Of a stretch of DNA of 64,000 bases, positions 1 to 10,000 are shown piece after piece. A program made the translations under genes and the position numbers. The notes below the pieces were generated by a model. The model was not told the DNA's origin. It searched no databases and was given only the letters and a program-made list of their open reading frames with translations. Within the stretch, counting starts at the first letter, position 1. Every line of letters starts with the position of its first letter. Source of the stretch: Terriglobus sp. TAA 43. GTDB taxonomy: Bacteria > Acidobacteriota > Terriglobia > Terriglobales > Acidobacteriaceae. The stretch is from assembly GCF_000800015.1 (NCBI RefSeq), contig NZ_JUGR01000001.1, positions 1,736,001 through 1,800,000 of the forward strand, given 5' to 3'.

Positions 1-28
1 GAAGTTAGTGGGCGCTGCGTTTTTGTTT

Positions 29-1831
29 CTATAGCGGTGGTTGTGGTGGCTTCTCGGGTTTGTCGACGGGGACTGCGTGGGTTTTCATCTTGCGGCGATA
101 GAGTTTGCCATCGACCGTGACGTAGAGCCAATCCTGGTCGGGGCCACCGAATGCAATGTTATCCACCGGCTTGTCTGGAATGGGGCTGTTGAGGATCATG
201 GCAATGCGGCCGTTCGCCTCTGCGATTTGAACACCGATCTTTGTCGCGAAGTAAACCTGACCAATACTGTCGAAGGCTGCGCCTTTTGCGCCGGTTTCGT
301 CGTCGAGGACTTCGAGTCGGTAGAAGGGTTCAGGGTTGATGGGCTTGCCGTCTTTGTCTAACTGCATGGACCATTGGTGGCGATGTTCGCGGTCTGTGAT
401 TACGAGCATCGCTTGATCAGGTGATGCAGTTAGTGTGCCAAGAAGAGACCCTGGAGCTTTAACGGAATTGAACTTGGCCGTTCTTGTAGTGAGGTCTGCC
501 CAATAGATTCGAGTATCTTCACGACTCGTTGGACTCCTGCTTGTGAGCAGGTACACCATTCGATCAGAGAGAGAAAGAAGAGACCATATCCATTCCGCGT
601 GTGGCATCTTCCATTCCTTAAGCTTCTGTAAGCTCGGGGAGTATTCGTCCAACGAGTCATAAAATCCTGGAGCGAGAAGATTGGGTCCTCCATGGAATAG
701 CGTATATGCGCGTGGCCAACCGCCATAGTGTAGTTGCGTGCTTACTTGACCATCGAAGCGATGTAAGTGATCTTCACCATCGACGAAGTACAGGTCGCCT
801 GTTGATGTTGGCTGAAGGTCAGATGCTGCCCAATCGGGGCCAATTTCCTGCCAACCACCAACCGCATCCACAGTGGCCCAGATACTGCCTCGTTTGTCGA
901 AGCCTGCGGTGCTTTGCGCCGCGGGTGGATGGACTTCGATTGTGCCGATGCCGTGTTCGGGGGAGTAGTCGCGCCAGAGCCATCTCAAGGCATCGGGCAA
1001 TTCGGCGGAGCCTTGCTTAGTGTCGTGGCCTCCGGTGCCGATGGTTAGTTTTGCGTCATAACCACTAAACTGTAGAGCGTCGAAGAGTAACTGGTTCGCG
1101 CGTGGCCAGGTGCCTGCGAAGAAGGTGCCGTAAGGTTCGTCGGGAGTGATGTGGTCGTTGGCACCGTCCTGCATCCAGATGCGGATGGGTTTGGGTTCGG
1201 TCTTGCGGACGAGTTCGGGCAGGGTGTCCGCGCCTTTCATCGCGACGTACGTGCCGATAAGTGAGAGCACGCGGCGGAACTGGTCTGGGCGATGCCATGC
1301 TGCGACGAACGCGCCGACTGCACCGGTGCTGGTGCCTCCGATGGCGTGTGCGTTGGGGTCTTTCGATAATGCGTGACGCTTCTCAACAAAGGGCACAACT
1401 TCCTGCATGAGGAAGTTCACGTAGCGATTCGAAAGCGAGTCGTATTCGAAGACGCGTTCGTAGCGGTTCTGCGCATCGGGACGGATGGCGGGTAGCACGC
1501 CGGGGTCGATGAAGATGCCGACCATCGGTGGTAGTTGATGCTTCGCGATGAGGTTGTCAAAGACGGTGGCTGCGCGCATGCGTCCGCCGAGATAGCCGCT
1601 GCCGTCGAGGAAGACCATGTAAGGCAATGGCTCTGCGCCTGCGTTGGGTGGCAGGTAGATGCTGACCGTGTGTGGTGTGCCGGGATAGAACTGGCCCGGT
1701 GGCAGCGTGGTCTTTTCGACCGTGCCGTGCGGGACGTTCTGCACTTCCGAATCGGGCGTGAGCGGATAGGGTTCCTGCGCTTTCGCGGTCAGGGACAGTA
1801 ATAGGCAGCAGATGAGAAGGGCGGCGCGCAT
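29..1831 (-). CDS. Secreted esterase (alpha/beta-hydrolase) with C-terminal beta-propeller-like domain
   Basis: About 600 residues. The start at 1831 puts a signal peptide (MRAALLICCLLLSLTAKA) at the N-terminus; the upstream extension in frame lacks such logic. Residues about 40-290 resemble enterochelin-esterase/feruloyl-esterase D-type hydrolases, with the nucleophile elbow GTSTG (Ser about 168) and a late GGHDTKQG segment that could carry the catalytic His. The C-terminal half (about 310-580) has repeated blade-like segments resembling SMP-30/gluconolactonase propellers. The two-part architecture suggests a periplasmic or exported carbohydrate-ester or siderophore-type esterase. The substrate cannot be told. 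It follows the YceI gene on the same strand after a 117-bp gap holding a large dyad. Confidence 0.8.
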   Translation of the reverse strand: MRAALLICCLLLSLTAKAQEPYPLTPDSEVQNVPHGTVEKTTLPPGQFYPGTPHTVSIYLPPNAGAEPLPYMVFLDGSGYLGGRMRAATVFDNLIAKHQLPPMVGIFIDPGVLPAIRPDAQNRYERVFEYDSLSNRYVNFLMQEVVPFVEKRHALSKDPNAHAIGGTSTGAVGAFVAAWHRPDQFRRVLSLIGTYVAMKGADTLPELVRKTEPKPIRIWMQDGANDHITPDEPYGTFFAGTWPRANQLLFDALQFSGYDAKLTIGTGGHDTKQGSAELPDALRWLWRDYSPEHGIGTIEVHPPAAQSTAGFDKRGSIWATVDAVGGWQEIGPDWAASDLQPTSTGDLYFVDGEDHLHRFDGQVSTQLHYGGWPRAYTLFHGGPNLLAPGFYDSLDEYSPSLQKLKEWKMPHAEWIWSLLSLSDRMVYLLTSRSPTSREDTRIYWADLTTRTAKFNSVKAPGSLLGTLTASPDQAMLVITDREHRHQWSMQLDKDGKPINPEPFYRLEVLDDETGAKGAAFDSIGQVYFATKIGVQIAEANGRIAMILNSPIPDKPVDNIAFGGPDQDWLYVTVDGKLYRRKMKTHAVPVDKPEKPPQPPL

Positions 1832-1862
1832 GTGGGCCGAAGTATAGGAGACGAGAAAGACA

Positions 1863-1927
1863 AAGTGCACGAAGTTTGCTCAGAGTTCACAAACAGTCTG
1901 TGAACATCGTGAGGACTTCGTGCACTT
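1863..1927. repeat. Nested concentric inverted repeat between yceI-like and esterase genes
   Basis: Outer arms AAGTGCACGAAGT (1863-1875) and ACTTCGTGCACTT (1915-1927) are perfect complements. Inner arms GTTCAC (1885-1890) and GTGAAC (1900-1905) share exactly the same centre, position 1895, and the pairing extends inward with one mismatch (ACA/TGT). It lies 22 bp after the YceI stop on the minus strand and upstream of the esterase. It lacks a T-run, so it is either an RNA hairpin at the 3' end of the YceI transcript or a protein-binding dyad for the esterase promoter. Confidence 0.7.
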
Positions 1928-1948
1928 CGGTTCTGAGTTGTGCCTACG

Positions 1949-2626
1949 TTAGCTGCGCTTGAACTTGTAGACCAGTTCCAGCGTGATCTTGTCATCGACG
2001 CTCATCAGTCGTGCGAGCGTGGGCTTGGTGAGATTGAAGTCGGCGAAGGTGAACGTCGCCAATGCACGGCCTGCCACGGTGGACGAGCGCGGATCGAGCG
2101 TTGCGATGCCCTTGAACGTGACTGGCTTGGTGACACCATGGACAGTGAGGTTGCCGGTGAGGGCCACGCCGACCTGACCGGTGGACGGCACCATCTTCGG
2201 AACGCCCGTGACGGAGGTGGGGACGAAGACTGCATCGGGGAACTTATCCGTCTCCAGCGTGCGGTTGCGGATGTAGCCATCGCGCATGCCCTGGTCGCTG
2301 GTGAGTCCCTTCAGGTCGACGGTGAGCTTGGAGTTGGGCGCGATGGAGCCGTCCGGCATGATCTGGATGGTGCCCGTAACACCCGTCGTGGTGCCAACAG
2401 CTTCATTCGGGAAGTCGATGCCGGCAAGCTGTTCGGTGACGCGGTAGCTGGCGGACGAACCTTCAATGATGTCGAGCTTAGCGCCCGCGGTGGGCGGCGG
2501 AGGTGGGGGCGGCGGTCCACCACCGGGGCCTCCGGGACCACGCTGCCCGCCTCCGGGGGCCTGAGCTACGGCGAGCGATGCGCTGAGGGCAAGAAGGGCG
2601 GCGGGCAGGATGCGCCGAAGGGACAT
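1949..2626 (-). CDS. YceI-family periplasmic protein
   Basis: 225 residues. A signal peptide (MSLRRILPAALLALSASLAVA) is followed by a glycine/proline-rich linker with eight consecutive prolines (about residues 23-46), then a YceI lipocalin-like domain to the C-terminus. Family hallmarks visible are the Asp-Leu-Lys-Gly-Leu stretch, the segment around FPDAVFVPTSV, LTGNLTVHGVTKPVTF and the closing FNLTKPTLARLMSVDDKITLEL. YceI proteins bind polyisoprenoid or other amphiphilic ligands in the periplasm; the ligand here is unknown. The ATG at 2626 has a GGAGACC ribosome-binding site about 6 nt upstream. The long Pro/Gly linker is not part of the usual family and is probably disordered. Confidence 0.9.
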   Translation of the reverse strand: MSLRRILPAALLALSASLAVAQAPGGGQRGPGGPGGGPPPPPPPPTAGAKLDIIEGSSASYRVTEQLAGIDFPNEAVGTTTGVTGTIQIMPDGSIAPNSKLTVDLKGLTSDQGMRDGYIRNRTLETDKFPDAVFVPTSVTGVPKMVPSTGQVGVALTGNLTVHGVTKPVTFKGIATLDPRSSTVAGRALATFTFADFNLTKPTLARLMSVDDKITLELVYKFKRS

Positions 2627-2687
2627 GGTTGGTCTCCAGAAGAAAGTTCGGATATCTGATGCTGTGCAGAATAGACGATTGCCAGAA

Positions 2688-2720
2688 GAAAAGGCCGCAG
2701 AAAAAATCTGCGGCCTTTTC
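2688..2720 (-). terminator. Intrinsic terminator after the patatin gene
   Basis: A 13-bp perfect stem, GAAAAGGCCGCAG / CTGCGGCCTTTTC, with a 7-nt A/T loop. On the minus strand the 3' arm ends in CCTTTTC. It sits 30 bp past the patatin stop codon and upstream of the YceI gene, so it separates the two minus-strand transcripts. Confidence 0.8.
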
Positions 2721-2749
2721 GAGATTGTTCCATTTCAGATCTTCCGCCG

Positions 2750-5386
2750 CTAGAAGAACCTTCCCAGGGTGAAGACGAATTTGCGGTGGTCGTGATCGCC
2801 GATTGCCGGACCGAAGGTGAGCGCACCGATGGGTGTTTCCGCCGCCAGCCCAAAGAAAACGTCCTGCCGCATGAGCGTGTCGCGGTCTGGTGCGTACATG
2901 CGGCCTAGCTCATACGTGCCGATGATGTAAATGCTTTGCCCCAGGGGCATGGGCAGTTGGGCGATGCGTCGGAAGTAAGCAGGACGAATCAGCATGTAGT
3001 CTGTGCCGCGGTATTCATCGTATGCGGATGCCGTCAGACGCAGCGGTCCACCGAGCGTGAAGCGGAAAGGATCGGCGACCTGACGATTGCCCATGGTGCC
3101 GCCTTCCAGACTGAAAGACACGGTGTTGTTGTGCCCAAGGTCGTAGAAGTATGCACCAGAAGCCTGAAGAACCGGTGCGTTCACAGTGTTAACGGTATTG
3201 AACAGATATCCCGCGGACACATCAGTACGCAGACCATGACGCGGCACCATGGCACGATCCTGCCCGTTGAAGCTGTACTGCAGACGCACCTGTTGAGAGT
3301 TGCCATGGATGTCAGGTTGACCATCGCTACCAGTACTGAGGTTCCAGAGTTGATGGGTCATCTGGTAACCGAAACGCCACTCGGTGAAGTGGCTCTGGCT
3401 ATAACCAAAATCCACACCACCACCGGCTGTCTGCGTCAGTCGATCTGAAACTTTGTGCTGGTCTACCCATACGGGCTCCAGTGTGCGATAGAGCTGGAGA
3501 CGTGGCGCAATAAAGAAGTTGTGATCGTTCGGGCGCCAGTAGTATTCCGGTACAAACTGTGTGACACGACCGATCCGCATCAACAGACGACCTTCGCTCT
3601 TGTATGTGCCAAGATCCTGCTGCGTGAAGATGGCATCGAGAGTGGCACGATTGGTACCGCCGGATTGAGAAATGATGTTTGCACCAAGCAGGAGATACGG
3701 TGGACCACCAGGACGGTCACGCACCACCATGTTCAAGTCCACATCACCGGGTCCTGCGATATAGCCGGGCTTGGTTGCGATGGCAGTGGCGACCTTGCGC
3801 GCACTGCTGGGAGCGACGGTTTCAAAGACCGGCTTCGGTTCTTTCTTCTTCGATTCCTTCTTCTCTGACTTGCCGGGAGGAACGGTATTGTTAGGAGTCT
3901 CGGCCGGCTGCTCTGCCGCTTCCACCATTTCTGGCAGCGTATCGTCCCCGGGGCCGCGTTTTTCGTCGGGATGCAGCAATTCTCTGCCCTCGACGTGACG
4001 GCCTACGTTGGCCGGTCCGGTGATTTCGGTATTTAGCACCTGACCCGGCTGCGAGAGGAAATATTCCGTGTTGTAACGACCGTCGCTGCGGACTTCGTTC
4101 AGCTTGGCCTCTACCTGGTCTGTCTTCAGCTGCTTGCCGGGCAGATCGTCCACCGTCTCGCGAACACCGACAGCACTGTGATTGTTTGGCGCATAGATTT
4201 TGACCGACGCGATGTTGCGCGGTGGACGCGCTTCGCGATGCTCGCGGTGGGCCATGTAGACTTCCCACTCCTCGTCGCTGACGCGGTACTTCAGGAGCTG
4301 CGGGGCCATCTTTTGCGCGGCAAGGTAACCCGCCTTCGCCAGGACATCGGCCTTGGCATAATCCGAAGTACCAGCACCGGCAGGCGCGACGGGTTCAATG
4401 AGAACGTCTGCAAGCTGCCGGGAACGAACTTCGTTGCTCCAGGAAGCGACAGAAAAACTGCGACCCAAAATGCCGAGGAGCGAACTGGTATCGCCCACGC
4501 CCGGAGGCGTCAATGGCAGCGAGACGGCAAGCACTACATCCGCATGAAGCTCGCGTTTCACCAGATCCGTAGGTAGGTTCTCTGTCAGCGCGCCGTCCAC
4601 GTAGATATGGCCGCCATCTTCCAGCGGCGGAAACAGACCGGGGATAGAGATGGAAGCACGAACCGCTTCAGCAAGCGGGCCTCGCGTAAACACCGCTTCG
4701 CGGCCAACGAGAATATCGGTGGCTACGCAGCGAAATGGCAGTGGCAGATTGTTAAACGAGAAGTCTGCGCCGTAGGGCAGGAACTGTGCGTTCAGAAACT
4801 GGTTCAGGCCGTAGTCAAGCAGAACACCGTTGCGGATGGAAACACCGTGCTTCAAACCAAGGTTGAAGCCTCCGGGAAGAAACCGCTGGTCTTCGCGACG
4901 ACGAAAGTTCAACTGACGAAAATCCGTGTCGATGCGAAAGACCTTCGAGAAGACCGTATCGCTCGTAAGCGCGGAGATCTGATCTGGCGTGTGTCCTGTT
5001 GCATACAGCGCACCAACCAACGAACCCATGCTGGTGCCCGCGATAACGTCCACGGGAATGTGATTTTCTTCCATCCATCGAAGCACGCCGATTTCACTGA
5101 GAGCGAGCGCACCGCCACCACCCAGCGCGAGGCCGATACGTTTACGACCGAGATCCGGAAAAGGATCGCCCGGAGAGTTGGGCGCGCCATTGCCCTGCAT
5201 GGGGGGTGGAGCCAAGGCGCCCTGAGGCGGACCCTGCTGTGGGGTCGTTTGTTGATTGGAGCCGCCGCCGGAAGCAGGAGCCTGCACTGTTCCGTTTGCC
5301 TGGGCAGACAATTCGGGTAGGAAAAGCCCTGCCATCAACGTGCAGGCCAAGAGGCGGCTGTAGCTTCCGGAAAACATCATCCCCAT
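2750..5386 (-). CDS. Patatin-like phospholipase with C-terminal Omp85-type beta-barrel (PlpD-like)
   Basis: 878 residues in the order signal peptide, proline/glutamine-rich linker (30-75), patatin domain (about 83-390), POTRA-like segment (about 390-470), low-complexity linker rich in Lys/Glu/Pro (about 480-540) and a C-terminal beta-barrel ending in Phe-Phe, the outer-membrane targeting signature. The catalytic dyad is visible: Ser119 in GTSMG and Asp264 in YVDGAL. The oxyanion loop reads GGGGALAL where an Arg/Lys-Gly is usual. This is the type V-d (PlpD/FplA) architecture, in which a lipase is tethered to an outer-membrane pore. It is divergently oriented from yraN, with 46-64 bp between them. 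Substrate and whether the lipase reaches the surface are unknown. Confidence 0.87.
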   Translation of the reverse strand: MGMMFSGSYSRLLACTLMAGLFLPELSAQANGTVQAPASGGGSNQQTTPQQGPPQGALAPPPMQGNGAPNSPGDPFPDLGRKRIGLALGGGGALALSEIGVLRWMEENHIPVDVIAGTSMGSLVGALYATGHTPDQISALTSDTVFSKVFRIDTDFRQLNFRRREDQRFLPGGFNLGLKHGVSIRNGVLLDYGLNQFLNAQFLPYGADFSFNNLPLPFRCVATDILVGREAVFTRGPLAEAVRASISIPGLFPPLEDGGHIYVDGALTENLPTDLVKRELHADVVLAVSLPLTPPGVGDTSSLLGILGRSFSVASWSNEVRSRQLADVLIEPVAPAGAGTSDYAKADVLAKAGYLAAQKMAPQLLKYRVSDEEWEVYMAHREHREARPPRNIASVKIYAPNNHSAVGVRETVDDLPGKQLKTDQVEAKLNEVRSDGRYNTEYFLSQPGQVLNTEITGPANVGRHVEGRELLHPDEKRGPGDDTLPEMVEAAEQPAETPNNTVPPGKSEKKESKKKEPKPVFETVAPSSARKVATAIATKPGYIAGPGDVDLNMVVRDRPGGPPYLLLGANIISQSGGTNRATLDAIFTQQDLGTYKSEGRLLMRIGRVTQFVPEYYWRPNDHNFFIAPRLQLYRTLEPVWVDQHKVSDRLTQTAGGGVDFGYSQSHFTEWRFGYQMTHQLWNLSTGSDGQPDIHGNSQQVRLQYSFNGQDRAMVPRHGLRTDVSAGYLFNTVNTVNAPVLQASGAYFYDLGHNNTVSFSLEGGTMGNRQVADPFRFTLGGPLRLTASAYDEYRGTDYMLIRPAYFRRIAQLPMPLGQSIYIIGTYELGRMYAPDRDTLMRQDVFFGLAAETPIGALTFGPAIGDHDHRKFVFTLGRFF

Positions 5387-5450
5387 GATTTAGCAGGTTG
5401 GATGCAGAAACGCTCCGTGACGACTGTCAGATTTGACATACTGGACGCGA

Positions 5451-5909
5451 ATGCTGCGATTACACCCCTTAGTTGCTCTGATGGAACGGCTTACGGCAAT
5501 CTCAACGCGCTGGCACGACCAGCGAAGAGGCGTAGATGGCGCGACCATGCGAGGCCACATGGGTGAAGATGCTGCCTATTTTCATCTGCGCCGACAGGGA
5601 TTCAGGGTTGTTGCACAACGTTGGGAGAGTGACTTTACGCCAGGCGAAATTGACGTTGTGGCCTGGGAGGGCGAGACGCTGTGCTTCATTGAGGTGAAAA
5701 CACGCAGGCAGAACTCCCCCGTTGCCGCAGAAGCCGCGATCGATGGTGACAAGCAACAAGCAATGGAGCGCCAGGCGGATGCGTATGTACGCGAACTACC
5801 CTGGCCCGACGGGCGCAGGCCGAACGTGGCCATTCGCTATGATGCCGTGCTGGTACATCTGCGCGACAAAGGCAGACCGGATGTGCAGCTGATCCGCAAT
5901 GTCTTCTGA
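5451..5909 (+). CDS. yraN: YraN (UPF0102) family nuclease-fold protein
   Basis: About 152 residues, with the core from HMGEDAAYFHLRRQGF to the C-terminus. It carries the restriction-endonuclease-fold signature of UPF0102: Glu in GEDAA, the GEIDVVAWEG strand and the FIEVKTRR motif (E-x-K). Family members are widespread, cytoplasmic and poorly characterised; nuclease or Holliday-junction roles have been suggested. The start is uncertain. The ATG at 5451 is used here; a TTG at 5433 (which is also a TTGACA box) and an ATG at 5481 are alternatives, none with a convincing ribosome-binding site. The N-terminal 40 residues are longer than usual. Confidence 0.85.
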   Translation: MLRLHPLVALMERLTAISTRWHDQRRGVDGATMRGHMGEDAAYFHLRRQGFRVVAQRWESDFTPGEIDVVAWEGETLCFIEVKTRRQNSPVAAEAAIDGDKQQAMERQADAYVRELPWPDGRRPNVAIRYDAVLVHLRDKGRPDVQLIRNVF

Positions 5910-5998
5910 AACTTTCAGGCGCACGTTGACCAATTTCCACCGCCGCGGTGTCTAATGCTTCAGAGGCGGCAAAGACCGCCCAGGAAGAGGAACGATCC

Positions 5999-6493
5999 AT
6001 GACGCTGATGAATGCACCTGTCTACGACGCCGGAAAAGCCAAACGGATGCGTTATGCGCTGATCGGCGCGGGGATTCTGGTGGGATTGCTGATTGTCGCC
6101 ACGTTTGCGGGCTTCATCTCAGGACACGGATGGCTCTTCAGCAACATGTACACGGAACATCGCGTGAATAAATTCCTGACCGCGATCGAGCAGAAGGACT
6201 TTGCCACCGCATACGGCATCTACCAGAACGACAGCGACTGGCAACAGCATCCAGACAAGTACAGCGGCTATTCGCTGCAGCGCTTCACGGAAGACTGGAC
6301 GAAGTACTCACCGGTTGGCCCCATCCAATCGCACAAAGTGGATAAAAGCGTGAGCGATGGCTCCGGAACATTCGGCACCACACTGCTCGTGGCAGCTACG
6401 ATCAACGGCGATCCGAATAAACGACTCTTCATCGCGGTGCAGCGTAGCGATGGCACGTTTACCTATCCCGCGCCGCACATCTTTGCGTATTAA
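5999..6493 (+). CDS. Single-pass membrane protein of unknown function
   Basis: 164 residues. A short cytoplasmic N-terminus is followed by one strong transmembrane helix (about 20-45, ALIGAGILVGLLIVATFAG) and a soluble domain of about 115 residues. The pattern of that domain (helix FLTAIEQKDFATAYGIYQ, then beta-strands) resembles NTF2-like/DUF4878-type folds. The ATG at 5999 is preceded by AGGAAGAGGAACGATCC, a good ribosome-binding site, so the longer GTG-initiated frame from 5948 is not needed. No catalytic motif is visible. It converges on the next gene with a 12-bp gap. Confidence 0.6.
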   Translation: MTLMNAPVYDAGKAKRMRYALIGAGILVGLLIVATFAGFISGHGWLFSNMYTEHRVNKFLTAIEQKDFATAYGIYQNDSDWQQHPDKYSGYSLQRFTEDWTKYSPVGPIQSHKVDKSVSDGSGTFGTTLLVAATINGDPNKRLFIAVQRSDGTFTYPAPHIFAY

Positions 6494-6505
6494 GCAGAGC
6501 CACGC

Positions 6506-6991
6506 TTAGTGGACTGGCACAAAGCCGTTGGGCGGAACGTAGCAGGCATCCGTTCCTCTGCGATGCCAACTGCTGCCATCTGCGTATGTAACCGATACAA
6601 GGCTGAACCATTCCACAGCCGTTAGCTTTTTCGTGACAATCGTGGCATCGCCAGAGCCAGTGAGGGTGAATGTTTCCACGGCATCTGCGTTTGGCGTAGC
6701 CGAGGTCAATGTGGCCGCTTCACGGATACCTAATCCGCTTGGGCCGAAGCCATCCATTACCACCTGCTGGATGGCGTGATCTCCGCGTGGATGAAACGAG
6801 ATCACAAACGACGGATGGAAGGAACCGGCTGTGCCAGTCAACAAATAGGCACTGTGCGCCTGCTGGTGCACGTCGATACCAATGGGACAACTTCCCTGCG
6901 GCATAGCCATTGCAGTCGCAGGCATGATGCCAGTCTGGGCAGCAGCTATGGAAGCAAACGCAAGAAGAAGAGCGATTCCGGAACCACGCAT
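6506..6991 (-). CDS. Secreted protein of unknown function
   Basis: 161 residues with a clear signal peptide (MRGSGIALLLAFASIAAAQ). The mature part is beta-rich by eye and has a conserved-looking aromatic/Trp tail (SSWHRRGTDACYVPPNGF) and two cysteines that could form a disulphide. No named family is recognised. The start has a well-placed GGAGG sequence 8 nt upstream. It lies downstream of the large GH13 gene on the same strand with a 52-bp spacer when read in the other direction, so the two are independent units. Confidence 0.6.
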   Translation of the reverse strand: MRGSGIALLLAFASIAAAQTGIMPATAMAMPQGSCPIGIDVHQQAHSAYLLTGTAGSFHPSFVISFHPRGDHAIQQVVMDGFGPSGLGIREAATLTSATPNADAVETFTLTGSGDATIVTKKLTAVEWFSLVSVTYADGSSWHRRGTDACYVPPNGFVPVH

Positions 6992-7043
6992 AGCGAAACC
7001 TCCGTCTCTCAGCGAGAGACTACACCCGGTAATACGTCTTTCG

Positions 7044-10000
7044 TTAGAGCGCCGGCGTCGATTTCTTTCCTGGAACGTTCTTTGTCGTCGGCGTCTCCGC
7101 TGCCGTCTTGCCTGCCTCTGACTTGTCAGGGATGCTGGCCGTGTCCACCGTCGGATGACCGTCCGCTGCGTGCGCCTTCAACGTATCGCCATTTTGTGTG
7201 ATGACTGCGTTGGTTTCCAAGGTCTTTGCAGAAGACGTTACTGTCGATGGCTTTGTCGGCGCTTCTTTGACTGCCGCCGATTTCGTGAGAACCTCCCTCG
7301 CCTCGGTCTTCTCTGGCATTGTCGTTATCTCTTCGATAACAACATCCATAATCTCTTCGATAACAACATCCTTGACTTGTGCAGGCTGCTTCACCGACGA
7401 CTTTTCGGCTTTCGTCACAGACGACTTATCAGTAAGCAACTTCACCAAATCGTCGTAGCAATAGTCGACAGACTCGGCTGCAGTAAGGATTTCAGCTAAC
7501 GGCACCTTCTTCTCTGCTGCACCGGCGGGCTGCAGTGCCGCTGTGAGAGTAAGCCACTGCAGAAGCTGTTCCAGCGCCTCATGATTTATATAACGCGCGC
7601 CTTCGTGTTCGTTGACGGCGGCGAGCCACTGCACGTCGCCTTCGTTCCAGAACGCGACGTCATCGAACTTTGGCTGCATAAGCGCAAGCCGGACGCGTGC
7701 TGCTGCGCGCCATGAGTCTTCGCCGAGAACGCCGACCTCTGAAAATATCTCAGCGAGGGCGGAACGCAGGCCAAGATCATCCACAATGTCCTTCGATTCG
7801 GACGGCAGTGCACGTAATACGGCAACTGTGAGCAGAGGCGTCCACAGAGCTTCTGGATGTACTTCCATGGCCATCCGCGGCGGCAGAGCGTGAGCCGTCT
7901 TTGCCAGGGCAACTGCCTGCAACGCGCTTGCTCCGAGTGCTGTCGCGGTGGAGACGTAGCGGTCATCCGTAGCGACTGGAGATGATGGCGTTTCCAGCTC
8001 TGCCCAGCGATGGAAGATATCCCTTGTGTGCTCTCCCCACTTACGTGCTGCTTCTGTCTCAGCGTAGGGATGCTCGCCTTTGGGTGCGATCAGGCGTACG
8101 GCATCGTGGCTTACGGCGTGGCGCAATGCCTCGCTAAACGGACGAAGGCGGAGGTGAGTGAGTGCTTCATCCAGATTGTGAACGCCAGCGCCATGCAGAC
8201 CATCGCATAGCTGATCCCACGGCTGCTCTGCCGTGGCACGCAATTCCCGCCAATGCAGCAACACAGCGTATTGGTACCCGCGGAGGTCCATGGAAAGACC
8301 ACCGTGGACAAGGTCATTGGAGCGGCGAATGTATTCCAGTCCCGATGAGACATCGCGCCATGCAATGAAAAACTCATTCCCGCGCGGAACAGCCAGCGCA
8401 TCTGCAATGGGACGCTGCCACAACTGGCCAGTCCACTTGTTCATCGAAGCAGCAGAAAGGTGAACCGTGCCACGCGTGGATCCATACGCATTGTTGTAGA
8501 TAATGAATGCGCGCTCATCGCCACGACGATTGGAATAAGCGAACACGTTTTCATCGACCGTGCCGTGTTCCGTCCAGAAATCGAAGAACACAAAGTTCTC
8601 GCTTTCTGCAAAGAGTGCGCGGTTCGCAAGCAATGGAGCGACCTCGCGTTTGTGGCGTGCGACGAGTTCGTCATTCGGCCATTCGTCATACTTGGCCGTT
8701 TTGTATTCCATGCCGTACTTCTCGGTGTAACCCTCAATCTGTCCGTGCGCGAACATGGGCAGACCCGGGATCGTTGCCATCATCGTCGCCACGCCAAAAT
8801 ACTTGTCGCCAGTGCCGAATTGCTCGATAGCTGTCTTCTCATCCGGGTTCGACATGAAATTTACGTAGCGCTTCATGATGTCCGGATCGAACTCAATGGT
8901 CTTCTTCAGATAGCTTCGATACTTGGCATTTTCTTCATCACGCAGCATGACCATGAACGCGGAGTTGTACACGCGATGCATGCCGAGGGTGCGAACGAAG
9001 TAGCCTTCAAGCAGCCAGAACGCCTCTGCAAGTAACAGCGTTCCTGGAACTTCCTGCTGCACGCGATCGACGACTTCACGCCAGAATTCATGCGGCATCA
9101 GCGCATCAAACTGTTCCTGCGTAAGCGCGTTTTCCGCGCGCGATGGAATCGATCCACCAACACCGGGCAACGGAAACCACAGTCGCTGCACATGACGTTT
9201 CGCAAGCACCATCGCCGCATCGAAACGGATGATGGGAAACCTGCGCGCGACTTCAAGGATGACCTGAATCACGTGCTCGCGCACGGCGTGCTGCGAATAA
9301 TCAAGCTGCGCTGTGTCGTTCCACGCAAACGTTGTTCCGTCGTTGCCGTGATAGATGAACTCTGTTCGATTCGAATCATCACGCCAGCGCATGCGATACA
9401 CCACAGCGGCATCCGTCTGGTCGTAGTAGTGATCCTCGATCTTGATCTCAACGCGAGAATCCGTGGAAAGATCTGGGCCTTCAAAACGGTAGTTGGGATA
9501 CGGACTTTCGCCGCGACGCAGGAACCACTCCGGATGTTCGATCACCCAATTGGAGTCGAGACCCATGTGATTCGGCACCATGTCACTGGCCAAGCGAAGG
9601 CCAACAGTGGCTCCCAGATCACGCAGTTTCTGGTAGGCCTCGTCGCCGCCGAGGTCTTCTGCAATGTGGTAATCCATCAACGAATATGCGGACGCCACGG
9701 CGTCCGCCTGGCCGCGCAAGCGCTTGATGGTTTGTGATGCTCTTGAACGCTCCCATAGACCGATAAGCCACAGCGCTGTGAGTCCACGATCGCGCAACAG
9801 CTTCAGTTCTTCTACCGGAATCTGATCCAACCGATAGATGTGGCGCTGGTACTTCTTCGACAACTGCTCCAGCCACACATAGGTGCTCTTTGCCATGAGC
9901 ACCACGTTGGGCATCCACGCATCATCGACGGAGAAAGCCTCGTACTCGTTCAGCGGCGCCTGGTAATCGCTTGCGTAACGCTGATCGCGCGTCCGGCGGC

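Noticed and set aside
5433-5450. TTG start of yraN, coinciding with TTGACA
   Set aside because: Not used as the start because the same bases look like a -35 element and there is no ribosome-binding site; the -10 partner is also poor, so neither reading is claimed.
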